A stretch of 8,239 bases of DNA from contig JAUJMI010000146.1 in NCBI GenBank assembly GCA_030446945.1, forward strand, positions 1 to 8,239. The letters run 5' to 3'. The stretch's first letter is position 1. Every line of letters starts with the position of its first letter. Both the position numbers and the translations under genes were made by a program. Source of the stretch: Longimicrobium sp. (GTDB taxonomy: Bacteria > Gemmatimonadota > Gemmatimonadetes > Longimicrobiales > Longimicrobiaceae). Shown here one piece after another: positions 1 through 6,651 of the stretch. Below the pieces are notes generated by a model. The model worked only from the letters and a program-made list of their open reading frames with translations, made no database searches and was not told where the DNA came from.

Positions 1-19
1 CGGTTGGCGATCCAATAGG

Positions 20-56
20 AACGGCCCCGGCGTGAGATGCCGGGGCCGTTTTTTTT
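20..56 (+). terminator. Strong rho-independent terminator of an upstream gene
   Basis: A perfect 12-bp inverted repeat (left arm 20-31, right arm 39-50) encloses the 7-base loop GTGAGAT and runs straight into eight T residues (49-56). The stem is almost wholly G/C. The T-run lies only on the plus-strand 3' side, so the terminator acts on plus-strand transcription entering from before the window. The gene it ends is not visible; positions 1-19 carry no recognisable coding end. It should insulate the cluster from upstream read-through, so the cluster needs its own promoter between 57 and 460. Confidence 0.93.
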
Positions 57-100
57 GCGGGGGGCGGACACGGGCCCCCACCCCGCTCCGTCACCTCGCT

Positions 101-133
101 GCCCCTCCCCCAATAACCAGCTGGGGGAGGGGC
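101..133. repeat. Perfect 12-bp inverted repeat, REP-like hairpin
   Basis: GCCCCTCCCCCA (101-112) is the exact reverse complement of TGGGGGAGGGGC (122-133), around the 9-base spacer ATAACCAGC. No T-run follows, so it is unlikely to be an intrinsic terminator. It resembles dispersed intergenic palindromes of high-GC bacteria, but copy number cannot be judged from one window. Confidence 0.75.
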
Positions 134-317
134 GCTGGCGTGTATCTGTTAGGGTGGCACAGTTCGGCGCGGGGGAGAGCACGGTCAGCCGCGCGGGCGG
201 CCCCTACGAGGTGGCGGCACGTGAGGCGAGGGTTGGTGCGGGGGCAAGGGCGGACAGACACGCAGGTCTGCCCCTGCGGTCCGTCTGTAGGGCGGCGGTC
301 GAGGTGGGGCGGAGGGC

Positions 318-337
318 GGGCGCGATGAATCGCGCCC
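318..337. repeat. Short near-palindrome, 8-bp stem with UGAA loop
   Basis: GGGCGCGAT (318-326) is the reverse complement of ATCGCGCCC (329-337), with only GA between them. As RNA this would be an 8-bp stem capped by the tetraloop UGAA. There is no T-run after it. It is probably a dispersed intergenic palindrome, or a binding site for a dimeric protein. Confidence 0.55.
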
Positions 338-355
338 CTACGGGTCCAGGCAGGC

Positions 356-407
356 CGTCCCCTGTCCCGTGCCGTTCCCCGTCCCCCGTTCCCCGCCCCA
401 TCCCCCC
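356..407. repeat. C-rich tract of about 7-base period (G-quadruplex-capable on minus strand)
   Basis: Units such as CGTCCCC, GTTCCCC, GTCCCCC and GTTCCCC follow each other, giving seven C-runs of three to six bases (359-362, 366-368, 377-380, 383-387, 391-394, 396-399, 402-407). The minus strand therefore carries seven closely spaced G-runs, enough for a G-quadruplex. The tract ends 53 bases before the first start codon. The unit GTTCCCC also occurs in the right arm of the inverted heptamer repeat near 6732-6739, which suggests a common repeat family. Confidence 0.6.
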
Positions 408-460
408 GGCCTTGATATTGCGAGCACGCGCCGGGCTGAAACCCGACCTCGGACCCGTCC

Positions 461-1192
461 ATGCTCAACGCTTTCAGAAAGATCCTTCGCCCCACCCTCC
501 GGCAGCAGCTGGAGGATGGCGTGCGCGAAGCCCTCCGGCGCTACGCGGACCGCCGCACGGCGCCCGACCTGCGCGTGTACGTCTCCACGGACCTGGTGCC
601 CGCGGGGATGGGGGAGGCGATGTGGGCGCGCGATGAGGCCGACCACCTGCGCCGCTTCTCCGCCCAGTGGGCGCAGGACAACGGCATCGCGCGCGCGGGG
701 CTGCGCGTGGAGGTGGTGCTGCTGGACACCAAGCGCGAGTTCGCGTTCGTGAAGCCGCTGGGGCTGGAGCAGCCCGCCCCCGAGCCGGCGCCCCCTCCCC
801 GGCCCGCCGCACCGCGCGGGCCGGACCGGGCCATGGTCCCATCCACCGCCGCGCAGCCCGCGCAAGGCGCGCCGCAGCCGGGGCACGGCGGCGGCGGCGC
901 GGTGCTGGAGGTGGTGCAGTCCGAGACGGTGCGCGACCCGATCCCCCTCAGGGGCGAGGTGGTGGTGGGGCGCAAGCCGGAGGCGGGGGTGACCGCCCTG
1001 GGCGACCGCTACATGAGCGGCCGCCACGCCCGCTTCGCCCAGCGCGGCGCGCAGGTGACCGTCACCGACCTGGACTCCAAGAACCGCACCTTTGTGAACG
1101 ACACTCCCCTGCCGCCTCACCAGGAGCATCCGTTGAATCCGGGAGACACCGTCCGCATGGGGAACACGGTGCTCCGCCTGGCGCTCGGCTGA
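461..1192 (+). CDS. FHA-domain protein (FhaA-like layout), first reader
   Basis: This 243-residue protein is probably a cytoplasmic phosphothreonine reader. Residues about 1-100 form a charged N-terminal domain starting MLNAFRKILRP; its helix-then-strand layout recalls the DUF3662 domain of actinobacterial FhaA, a resemblance by eye only. Residues 103-145 are a Pro/Ala/Gly linker. Residues 147-243 are an FHA domain: VVVGRK with G170-R171, SGRH with S186, R188 and H189, and the SKNRTFVN loop with N208 and N213. The usual NGT turn reads NRT here. There is no membrane segment. The start is secure: an in-frame TGA lies at 437-439 with no start codon between it and the ATG. No clear Shine-Dalgarno site is visible. 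The PBP gene begins 3 bases after the stop in the same frame, so this reader is probably made together with the wall synthase pair. Its ligand is unknown; a phosphorylated partner from this cluster is the natural guess. Confidence 0.85.
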   Translation: MLNAFRKILRPTLRQQLEDGVREALRRYADRRTAPDLRVYVSTDLVPAGMGEAMWARDEADHLRRFSAQWAQDNGIARAGLRVEVVLLDTKREFAFVKPLGLEQPAPEPAPPPRPAAPRGPDRAMVPSTAAQPAQGAPQPGHGGGGAVLEVVQSETVRDPIPLRGEVVVGRKPEAGVTALGDRYMSGRHARFAQRGAQVTVTDLDSKNRTFVNDTPLPPHQEHPLNPGDTVRMGNTVLRLALG

Positions 1193-1195
1193 GCC

Positions 1196-2770
1196 ATGCT
1201 GGATACCATACTGAACCTGGGGCTGCGCGCCCTGTACCTCCTCTTCGGCGTGGGCGCCTTTCTGGCGATCCTGCGCTGGAGCTACACGGCGGTGCGCGAG
1301 AAGCGCGAGCGGTGGGCGGTCTTCCTCGCATTCGGGATGCTGCTGCTGGCGGGGGTGTACACGGCCGGCCACGCGCTCATCCTGCGGAACCGCGAGCAGA
1401 TCGAAGAAGGCCGCGAGCGCTACGCCCGCTTCGGCGACCCGCGGGCTTCGGAGATGAACCGCGGCGACCTGAAGGGGTGGATCCTGGACTGCACCGGCAA
1501 GGACGAGAACGCCCTGGCCCGCTACGGGATGCGTGACGGCGAGGTACAGCGAGTCCATCCCCTGGGTGAAGCGGGCGCCAACCTGCTGGGCGGCGGCGAG
1601 GATGCGGACAAGCGCGACTACACCATCGAGCGCCTCTTCGCCGAGCGGCTGCGCGCGCCCAAGAACTTCCGTGAGCGCACCGAGCTGCACGCTGCCGGCG
1701 AGGACATGCAGCTCACCCTGTGCGCCGACGCCACGCGCCAGGCGTACGGGCTCCTGAAGCAGTCGGGCTTCCCGGGCGTGGTGGTGATGCAGGACGTGAA
1801 GACCGGTGCCGTGGTCGCCTACACCTCCACCGGGACGGCCGAGCAGGCGCCGCTGGGGATCAAGCGCTACACGCTCCCCGGCTCCGTCTTCAAGCTGGCC
1901 CTTGCGGCGCTCTGGTGGGACCGTGGGATGGGGGACCGGTGGATGGCGTGCCCCGCGTCCATCCAGGTGGGGAACCGCAAGATCCGCAACTTCGAGAGCC
2001 GCGAGTACCCGCCGATGGAGATCCCCCGGCGGATGCTGGTGGTTTCGTGCAACACGCAGGCGATCGCGATGGCGAACCTGATGAGGGAGCAGCTGGGCCA
2101 GGAGGCGTTCGCGGACGCCTACCGCCGCTTCGGCTTCATCCCGTATTCGGGCGACGCGCCGGAGGAGGAGCCGGGGCAGTTCTGGAACACGGCGTCTGAC
2201 CGCTGGACGAAGCGGATGACGCCGCCGCCCAACCGCGTCCTCTTCCGCACGAAGTTCAACGCGTTCGACTGGGCGCAGATGGCGATCGGGCAGGGGCCGG
2301 TGGACGTGACGCCGATCGCCGTGTCGCGCTTCATCCAGGCCATCGGCAACAACGGCGTGATGCTGCAGCCCACCATCGAGCAGGACCGGCTGCGCGACGT
2401 CCCCGAGGGCACGGCGGTGATGAAGCCCGCCACCTCGCTTAAGCTGCAGCGCGCGATGCTGGAGGTGGTGGACACGGGGACGGCGGTGAGCGTGAAGCCC
2501 ATTCTCAAGGACCTCACCTGGGACCTGGGGGGGAAGACGGGTACGGTGGACATCCGCCGCGGGCAGCGACCGGACGGGTGGTTCGCCGGGCTGATCCATG
2601 GACCGGACGGACGCGCGCGCTACACCATCGTGGTCTACCTGCAGCAGGCCGGGCAGGGCGGGCGCGCACCCGCCGCGGTCGCCGCCACCATGACGCGCTG
2701 GATGGCGATGCGCGAGGACGGCCAGGGCGCGATAAGGCCGCCCCGCATGGCTCTGCGCGAGGAGGAGTGA
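1196..2770 (+). CDS. Class B penicillin-binding protein (peptidoglycan DD-transpeptidase, PbpA-like)
   Basis: This 524-residue enzyme should crosslink peptidoglycan stem peptides outside the cytoplasmic membrane. All three transpeptidase motifs are present: S230-V-F-K233 with the acylated serine, S284-C-N286, and K447-T-G449. A family-typical GQGPVDVTP stretch lies near 365-373. Residues 90-150 form only a short pedestal, as in PbpA-type enzymes, and there is no PASTA domain. Two hydrophobic helices (about 12-30 and 40-60) with an Arg/Lys-rich loop between them imply the N-terminus faces outward; most class B PBPs have a single anchor. The start lies just after the in-frame TGA of the FHA gene. 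The stop overlaps the next gene by one base (TGATG), which supports pairing with the SEDS protein. Whether it serves elongation or division is not decided by the sequence. The transpeptidase call is firm. Confidence 0.93.
   Translation: MLDTILNLGLRALYLLFGVGAFLAILRWSYTAVREKRERWAVFLAFGMLLLAGVYTAGHALILRNREQIEEGRERYARFGDPRASEMNRGDLKGWILDCTGKDENALARYGMRDGEVQRVHPLGEAGANLLGGGEDADKRDYTIERLFAERLRAPKNFRERTELHAAGEDMQLTLCADATRQAYGLLKQSGFPGVVVMQDVKTGAVVAYTSTGTAEQAPLGIKRYTLPGSVFKLALAALWWDRGMGDRWMACPASIQVGNRKIRNFESREYPPMEIPRRMLVVSCNTQAIAMANLMREQLGQEAFADAYRRFGFIPYSGDAPEEEPGQFWNTASDRWTKRMTPPPNRVLFRTKFNAFDWAQMAIGQGPVDVTPIAVSRFIQAIGNNGVMLQPTIEQDRLRDVPEGTAVMKPATSLKLQRAMLEVVDTGTAVSVKPILKDLTWDLGGKTGTVDIRRGQRPDGWFAGLIHGPDGRARYTIVVYLQQAGQGGRAPAAVAATMTRWMAMREDGQGAIRPPRMALREEE
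2760..2767 (+). promoter_or_regulatory. Shine-Dalgarno site that fixes the SEDS start
   Basis: AGGAGGAG sits immediately before the TGATG overlap and is the clearest ribosome binding site in the window. It lies inside the last codons of the PBP gene. It favours ATG 2770 over any start further upstream in the same open frame, which runs back to about 2578 inside PBP coding sequence. It should allow re-initiation by ribosomes that finish the PBP. Confidence 0.75.
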
Positions 2771-4425
2771 TGGCGCTCAAGGACCTCTTCCGCGGCCCCA
2801 CGCGCTCGCAGCCGCGCGGGCCCATCGGCGTCGCCGTCGACCTCAAGGCGCACAACCGTCCCTCGGCGGAGCGGAGCGGGCGGGTGCTGCCGGGGCTGCT
2901 CTGGTGGGGGCTGCTGGTGGGAGTGGTGTTCTACGTCCTCGCGCACATCTCCATCGCGCTGGACGTGTGGCCGGTGCACGGGACCTCGGCCGGCGCCGGG
3001 GGCACCTTCGTGCGCGACATGGCGTCGCTCGTGGCGTGGCTGCTCCTCCTCTACGTGCTGCGCAGGATCGGCTACCGGGGGAGCTGGCCCGTGGTGGTGC
3101 TCCCCGTGCTGATCTTTTGCATGGCGCGCCCCTCCATCTTCCAGACCTTTACCGATCCGTCGTACCAGGCGCCGGCGGGGCGCAAGGCGGAGGCGAACGA
3201 CCTCAAGGCCACCCGCTCGCGCCTCTCCACCATCGAGCGCGCGTACAGCGACGAGCGCAAGGCGGCCGTCTTCCAGGGCCCGCCGCCGCCGCTGCCGGAC
3301 CCGTTCACGCAGGCCATGAAGGGACAGGCACGCGGCGCGCTGATCCCGCGGCTGCTCACCTACGCTCCCGTCTTCATCGCGCCGCTGGCGCTGCTGGCGG
3401 GGTTCCTGATGTCGCGGCGCGGGTGGGTGCTGCGCTGGTTCCGGGATCGAAGGCTCTGGCTGTTCGCGCCGGCGATGGTCGTCTTCTTTGGCCTCGCCTT
3501 CGCGCCGGGAGCGCGAACCACGGGCAAGGTGTTCGGCACCACCCCGTGGGAGCTGCTGCTGCCCCTCTTCATCGGCGTGTGGGCGGCGACGGTGGCGGAC
3601 GACGCGTACAACCTGGGGCAGATCGGGCAGGCGTTCCGGCCCCAGCGCGTGGGGCGGCTGCTGCTGTTCGGCGCCATCCCGCTCATCCCCTTCCTCCTGA
3701 TCCACGAGCTGGGGCTCTCGGTGGTGACGGCGGGGAGCATGGCGGCGATGCTGCTGGTGGGGACGCGGCGCGGGTGGTGGGCCGGGCTGATGCTGGGGGT
3801 GTGGGCGCTGCTGGTGTTCGCCGCGTTCAGCACGGACCCGCGCTCCATACAGCGCCTGAACCTGGCATACCAGCCGTACCAGGACCTGGAGTCGCTCCCC
3901 GCGCAGCAGGCGCAGCGGTGGGGCGAGCGGGCCAACTTCCAGATCAAGCTGTTCGACGCCAACATCCTGGAGGGCGGCCTGCTGGGCGAGGGCGCCGGGC
4001 GCGGCCACCCGGAGACGGCGCCCAACGCCGCCGACGACGGCTACATCACCACCATCGCGGCGCACTGGGGGCTGGCGGGCGCGGTGGCGCTGGTGCTGGT
4101 CTACACGTATTTCATCATGCAGATGCTGGGGGTGGCCGTCCGCGAGCCGGGCGCCTTCGAGCGCACGCTGGCCACGGGGCTGGCGCTGCTGATCGGCATC
4201 CCCTTCTGGCTGGCCACGCTGGGCGGGGTGCGGGTGATCCCGCTGACCGGCGTGGTGGCGGCCTTCGCGGCGCACGGCGGCTCCAAGCTGCTGGCCGCCT
4301 CCATCAGCGTGGGGATCATCGCGGGTCTCAGTCACCGCCGAACCGAGGAGGAGCGCCTGGAGCACGCACTCGCCACCCCCGTGGAGAGCGGCGAGACCGC
4401 CGCGACCGGGGTCCGCATCGTATGA
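2770..4425 (+). CDS. SEDS-family peptidoglycan glycosyltransferase (RodA/FtsW/SpoVE)
   Basis: This 551-residue membrane protein should polymerise lipid II into glycan strands in partnership with the upstream PBP. Hydrophobic segments lie near 42-62, 82-99, 104-119, 196-213, 229-246, 260-276, 297-313, 315-331, 336-352, 430-453, 467-486 and 490-519. The long loop at 353-429 matches SEDS extracellular loop 4: GGLLGEGAGRG (402-412), then P418-NAAD-D423, where D423 aligns by eye with the catalytic Asp of the RodA/FtsW H-T-D-F-I-F motif. LTGVVAAFAAHGGSKLL (492-508) matches the family's LTGVTLPFVSYGGSS region. It is longer than the usual 370-420 residues because of an extra loop at about 120-195, Pro-rich near 171-178. 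The start follows a good Shine-Dalgarno site and the end overlaps the phosphatase by 4 bases (ATGA). RodA and FtsW cannot be told apart here; RodA is favoured because the actinobacterial counterpart locus carries rodA. Confidence 0.88.
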   Translation: MALKDLFRGPTRSQPRGPIGVAVDLKAHNRPSAERSGRVLPGLLWWGLLVGVVFYVLAHISIALDVWPVHGTSAGAGGTFVRDMASLVAWLLLLYVLRRIGYRGSWPVVVLPVLIFCMARPSIFQTFTDPSYQAPAGRKAEANDLKATRSRLSTIERAYSDERKAAVFQGPPPPLPDPFTQAMKGQARGALIPRLLTYAPVFIAPLALLAGFLMSRRGWVLRWFRDRRLWLFAPAMVVFFGLAFAPGARTTGKVFGTTPWELLLPLFIGVWAATVADDAYNLGQIGQAFRPQRVGRLLLFGAIPLIPFLLIHELGLSVVTAGSMAAMLLVGTRRGWWAGLMLGVWALLVFAAFSTDPRSIQRLNLAYQPYQDLESLPAQQAQRWGERANFQIKLFDANILEGGLLGEGAGRGHPETAPNAADDGYITTIAAHWGLAGAVALVLVYTYFIMQMLGVAVREPGAFERTLATGLALLIGIPFWLATLGGVRVIPLTGVVAAFAAHGGSKLLAASISVGIIAGLSHRRTEEERLEHALATPVESGETAATGVRIV

Positions 4426-5594
4426 GCGCCCACGCCACAGGGCTCGTGAGGATGCACGGCCTCGTCTTCGACGTGGCCGGCATCAGCGCGCAGGGCCCGC
4501 GCACCGAGAACCAGGACGCCTTTTCCGTGGACGCCTTCGCCGGCAGCGGGCTGGTGGCGGTGGCGGACGGGATGGGGGGCGAGCGCGCCGGGAGGATGGC
4601 GGCCGACACCGCGCTGCAGGCCATCACCGGGCGCGGACCGATCCACTCGCTGGACGCGGCCCGCTACGCCGTGCGCGCCGCGGATGAGGCCGTCGCCCGC
4701 GCCGCGCAGGAGGCGCCGGACGACCGCGCGGGGATGGGGTGCGCCATCGCCATCGCCTCGCTCACGCGCGACCGCAGCCACGGGCTGGGGTGGGTGTGCG
4801 CCAACGCGGGCGACGTGCGCCTGATCTCGCGCTCGCCGGACGGCACGGTGCGGCTGGAGACGCGCGACCACACCCCCGCCTACGCGCGCTGGGAGGCGGG
4901 GGAGATCGCTCTGGACGAGATCCCGGACTCGCCGGGCGCCAACAAGCTGCAGCGCGCCGTGGGCCGCGGCGCCGAGGCGGACGCCACCTGGGTGCCCGTG
5001 CGGGCGGGGTGGACGTACCTCCTCGTCTCGGACGGCATCACCAAGGCGATGCGCCTGGACGAGCTGGGCGAGGCCATGACGGTGGGCGACGCGTCCACGG
5101 CGTGCGAGGCGATCGCGCGCAAGGTGGAGGAGCGCGGCCCGGACGACAACTACACCGCCGTAGCCGTGCGCGTGCTGCCGGACGGCGGCGCGGTGGACGA
5201 CTCGCTGACCCAGGAAAGCCCGCGCCCCGCGGCCGTGGCGGCGCCCGCCGCGGCAGCCGCGGCACCCGCGCGCGGACCCTTCAACCCGCCGGACTCCGTG
5301 ACCCGAACCCGCACCTCGCCGCTGGCGGGGATCGCCCTGGCGCTGGCGCTGGTGGCGCTGGCCGTGGGCGCCTACGCGCTGATGACCGCCCTGAACGCAC
5401 GCAGGGCCGCGGACGACAGCATCGCGCGCGTGGAAACGCTGAGCAGGCAGAGCGCGGCGCCGATCGCCGCCGCCCCGGCCGACTCGCTCCGCCCCGACTC
5501 CGCGCCGGCACCCGCGACTCCGGCCGCGCAGACCCCGAACGTGCAAGCTCCGGTGCCGGCTGGTCCGCCCGCGCCCGCCAACAGCCGCCCATGA
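4422..5594 (+). CDS. PP2C-family Ser/Thr protein phosphatase with membrane anchor (PstP-like)
   Basis: This 390-residue phosphatase should remove phosphate from Ser/Thr proteins, presumably the products of the kinase encoded downstream. The catalytic domain covers about 14-252 with the metal-binding motifs in order: R27-TENQD32, VADGMGG (47-53, D49), NAGDVR (128-133), SDGI (203-206, D204) and D241-DNYT. Residues 253-300 are an Ala/Pro linker and 302-324 are a membrane helix, which places the catalytic domain inside the cell. The 66-residue outer tail is rich in Ala, Pro and Asp-Ser. The architecture matches actinobacterial PstP. The start overlaps the SEDS stop as ATGA. An internal ATG at 4452 (residue 11) would also leave the domain whole, but the coupled overlap favours 4422. 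The end overlaps the second FHA gene, again as ATGA. Confidence 0.93.
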   Translation: MSAHATGLVRMHGLVFDVAGISAQGPRTENQDAFSVDAFAGSGLVAVADGMGGERAGRMAADTALQAITGRGPIHSLDAARYAVRAADEAVARAAQEAPDDRAGMGCAIAIASLTRDRSHGLGWVCANAGDVRLISRSPDGTVRLETRDHTPAYARWEAGEIALDEIPDSPGANKLQRAVGRGAEADATWVPVRAGWTYLLVSDGITKAMRLDELGEAMTVGDASTACEAIARKVEERGPDDNYTAVAVRVLPDGGAVDDSLTQESPRPAAVAAPAAAAAAPARGPFNPPDSVTRTRTSPLAGIALALALVALAVGAYALMTALNARRAADDSIARVETLSRQSAAPIAAAPADSLRPDSAPAPATPAAQTPNVQAPVPAGPPAPANSRP

Positions 5595-6649
5595 CCGACG
5601 CCACATCGCACGCCCCGGTTCCGCACGAAGAGCCGCTGCTCGACCAGCTCCTCCGCGAGGCGGTGCCCGAAATCAAGCTGGCGCTGGGCGACCTGATCGA
5701 CCGCGACAACGCGCGCTCCCTTCCGGACCGCTACGCCCGCCTGCTGCCGGAGACGGTGCTGGTGGTGACGCTGCGGCCGGACGCCGCGCACTCGCTGAGC
5801 CCCGTGGCGGAGCAGCTGGAGGCGGAGCTGACCGACTCGTGCATGCGGCACGGCTCGCTCTACGACCGCCCGTACCGCGTGCGGCTGCACGAGGCGGGCG
5901 ACCCCGGCGCGCCGCTCTTCCGCATCTCCAAGGAGGCCCCCGGCGGCCCCGCGGACAGGCCGGGGCTCACGGAAAGCGCCGCAGCGCCGCCGCCCGCCGC
6001 ATCGCTGGGCACGGTCGCCGCGGCGCCGTTCGCGCCGCCGGTGCCGCCCATCATAGCGCCGGGCGAGACGATCGCCGTGCCCCCGCCGCGCACCGTGGCA
6101 CCGCGGCCCGCGCCGGCTCCGGCACCCGCCGTCCCGCGCGTGTTCGACGACCCGGACGCCACGCGCATGGAGGGCCTCCCCGCCGCCGCCGCCGCCGCGG
6201 GGTGGGACGCGAAGAAGTGGGAGCTGGTGGTGGAGGACGCCGACGGCGCCGACGCCGAGCGCTTTCCCATCACCGCCGCCGAGGTGACTGTGGGGCGCCA
6301 CACGGACAACCCGCAGCTCCAGAGCGACCTGATGCTGAGCGGCGCCCCGCAGGTGAGCCGCCGCCACCTGGTGCTGCGCTGGGCGCCGCGCGACGGTGCG
6401 CCGGGCTTCCAGGTCGCCAACCTGGGCCTCAACGCCCTGCACGTGGAGGACGCCGAGATCGCGGGCGCCAACCTCAAGGGCCCGTTCCGCCTGGAGGATG
6501 TGCCGGAGCGCCACACGCGCTGGGTGCCCGCCGACGCGCGGATGCGGATCGGCGAGAACGGCCCCATCCTGCGGGTGCGCCCGGCCGCGGTGCCCGCGGC
6601 GGCCGACGACGCCGAGCCGGAGGATCCGGAGGCGACGCGGTTCGGATAG
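5591..6649 (+). CDS. Second FHA-domain protein, reader with candidate phosphothreonine motifs
   Basis: This 352-residue cytoplasmic protein has the same layout as the first FHA gene. The N-terminal domain (about 1-115) includes a strand segment LPETVLVVTLRP (52-63) and a helix at 70-88, possibly DUF3662-like. A long Ala/Pro linker follows (116-205), then an FHA domain (about 209-330): VTVGRH with G235-R236, QVSRRH with S256, R257 and H259, and NLGLN at 277-281. Two copies of an acidic threonine motif flank the domain: DDPDATRM (186-193, T191) and EDPEATRF (344-351, T349), the latter at the very C-terminus. They may be kinase sites bound by its own FHA domain or by the other one, by analogy with the regulated N-terminal threonine of GarA-type proteins; this is inference. 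The start overlaps the phosphatase stop (ATGA) with no clear Shine-Dalgarno site, so translation probably depends on coupling. Confidence 0.85.
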   Translation: MTDATSHAPVPHEEPLLDQLLREAVPEIKLALGDLIDRDNARSLPDRYARLLPETVLVVTLRPDAAHSLSPVAEQLEAELTDSCMRHGSLYDRPYRVRLHEAGDPGAPLFRISKEAPGGPADRPGLTESAAAPPPAASLGTVAAAPFAPPVPPIIAPGETIAVPPPRTVAPRPAPAPAPAVPRVFDDPDATRMEGLPAAAAAAGWDAKKWELVVEDADGADAERFPITAAEVTVGRHTDNPQLQSDLMLSGAPQVSRRHLVLRWAPRDGAPGFQVANLGLNALHVEDAEIAGANLKGPFRLEDVPERHTRWVPADARMRIGENGPILRVRPAAVPAAADDAEPEDPEATRFG

Positions 6650-6651
6650 AA

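Larger units (their letters stand above)
57..460. other. Non-coding leader region with repeats
   Basis: About 400 bases separate the terminator from the first start codon. The reading frames open here give low-complexity Arg/Pro/Gly-rich translations without recognisable domains, so I see no gene. The stretch holds a 12-bp hairpin (101-133), an 8-bp hairpin with a UGAA loop (318-337), a C-rich tract (356-407) and a small CGGG/CCCG hairpin (432-445) just before the first gene. The cluster promoter must lie in this region, but no convincing -35/-10 pair was found; TTGATA at 412-417 has no acceptable -10 partner. Confidence 0.7.

Noticed and set aside
412..440. Possible sigma-70 type promoter before the first gene (TTGATA at 412-417)
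   Set aside because: No -10-like hexamer lies 16-18 bases downstream, so it does not reach a reportable standard.
32..636. Small plus-strand frames across the terminator and leader
   Set aside because: They begin within the terminator hairpin, cross repeats and overlap the first FHA gene; composition is Pro/Arg/Gly noise.
338..2599. Long minus-strand open frame of about 750 codons opposite the first FHA and PBP genes
   Set aside because: High-GC sequence with G/C-biased third positions opens antisense frames by chance. The translation is low-complexity, rich in Arg, His and Gly, with no recognisable domain, while the plus strand has clear catalytic motifs.
2635..4365. Minus-strand open frame of about 576 codons opposite the SEDS gene
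   Set aside because: Its composition is a mirror of membrane-protein codons (Gln, His, Arg runs) with no domain; it is a shadow frame.
2904..4421. Upstream part of the open plus frame that contains the phosphatase
   Set aside because: It overlaps the whole SEDS gene in another frame and encodes Gly/Ala/Arg-rich noise. The PP2C homology begins only after 4422, where the ATGA overlap lies.
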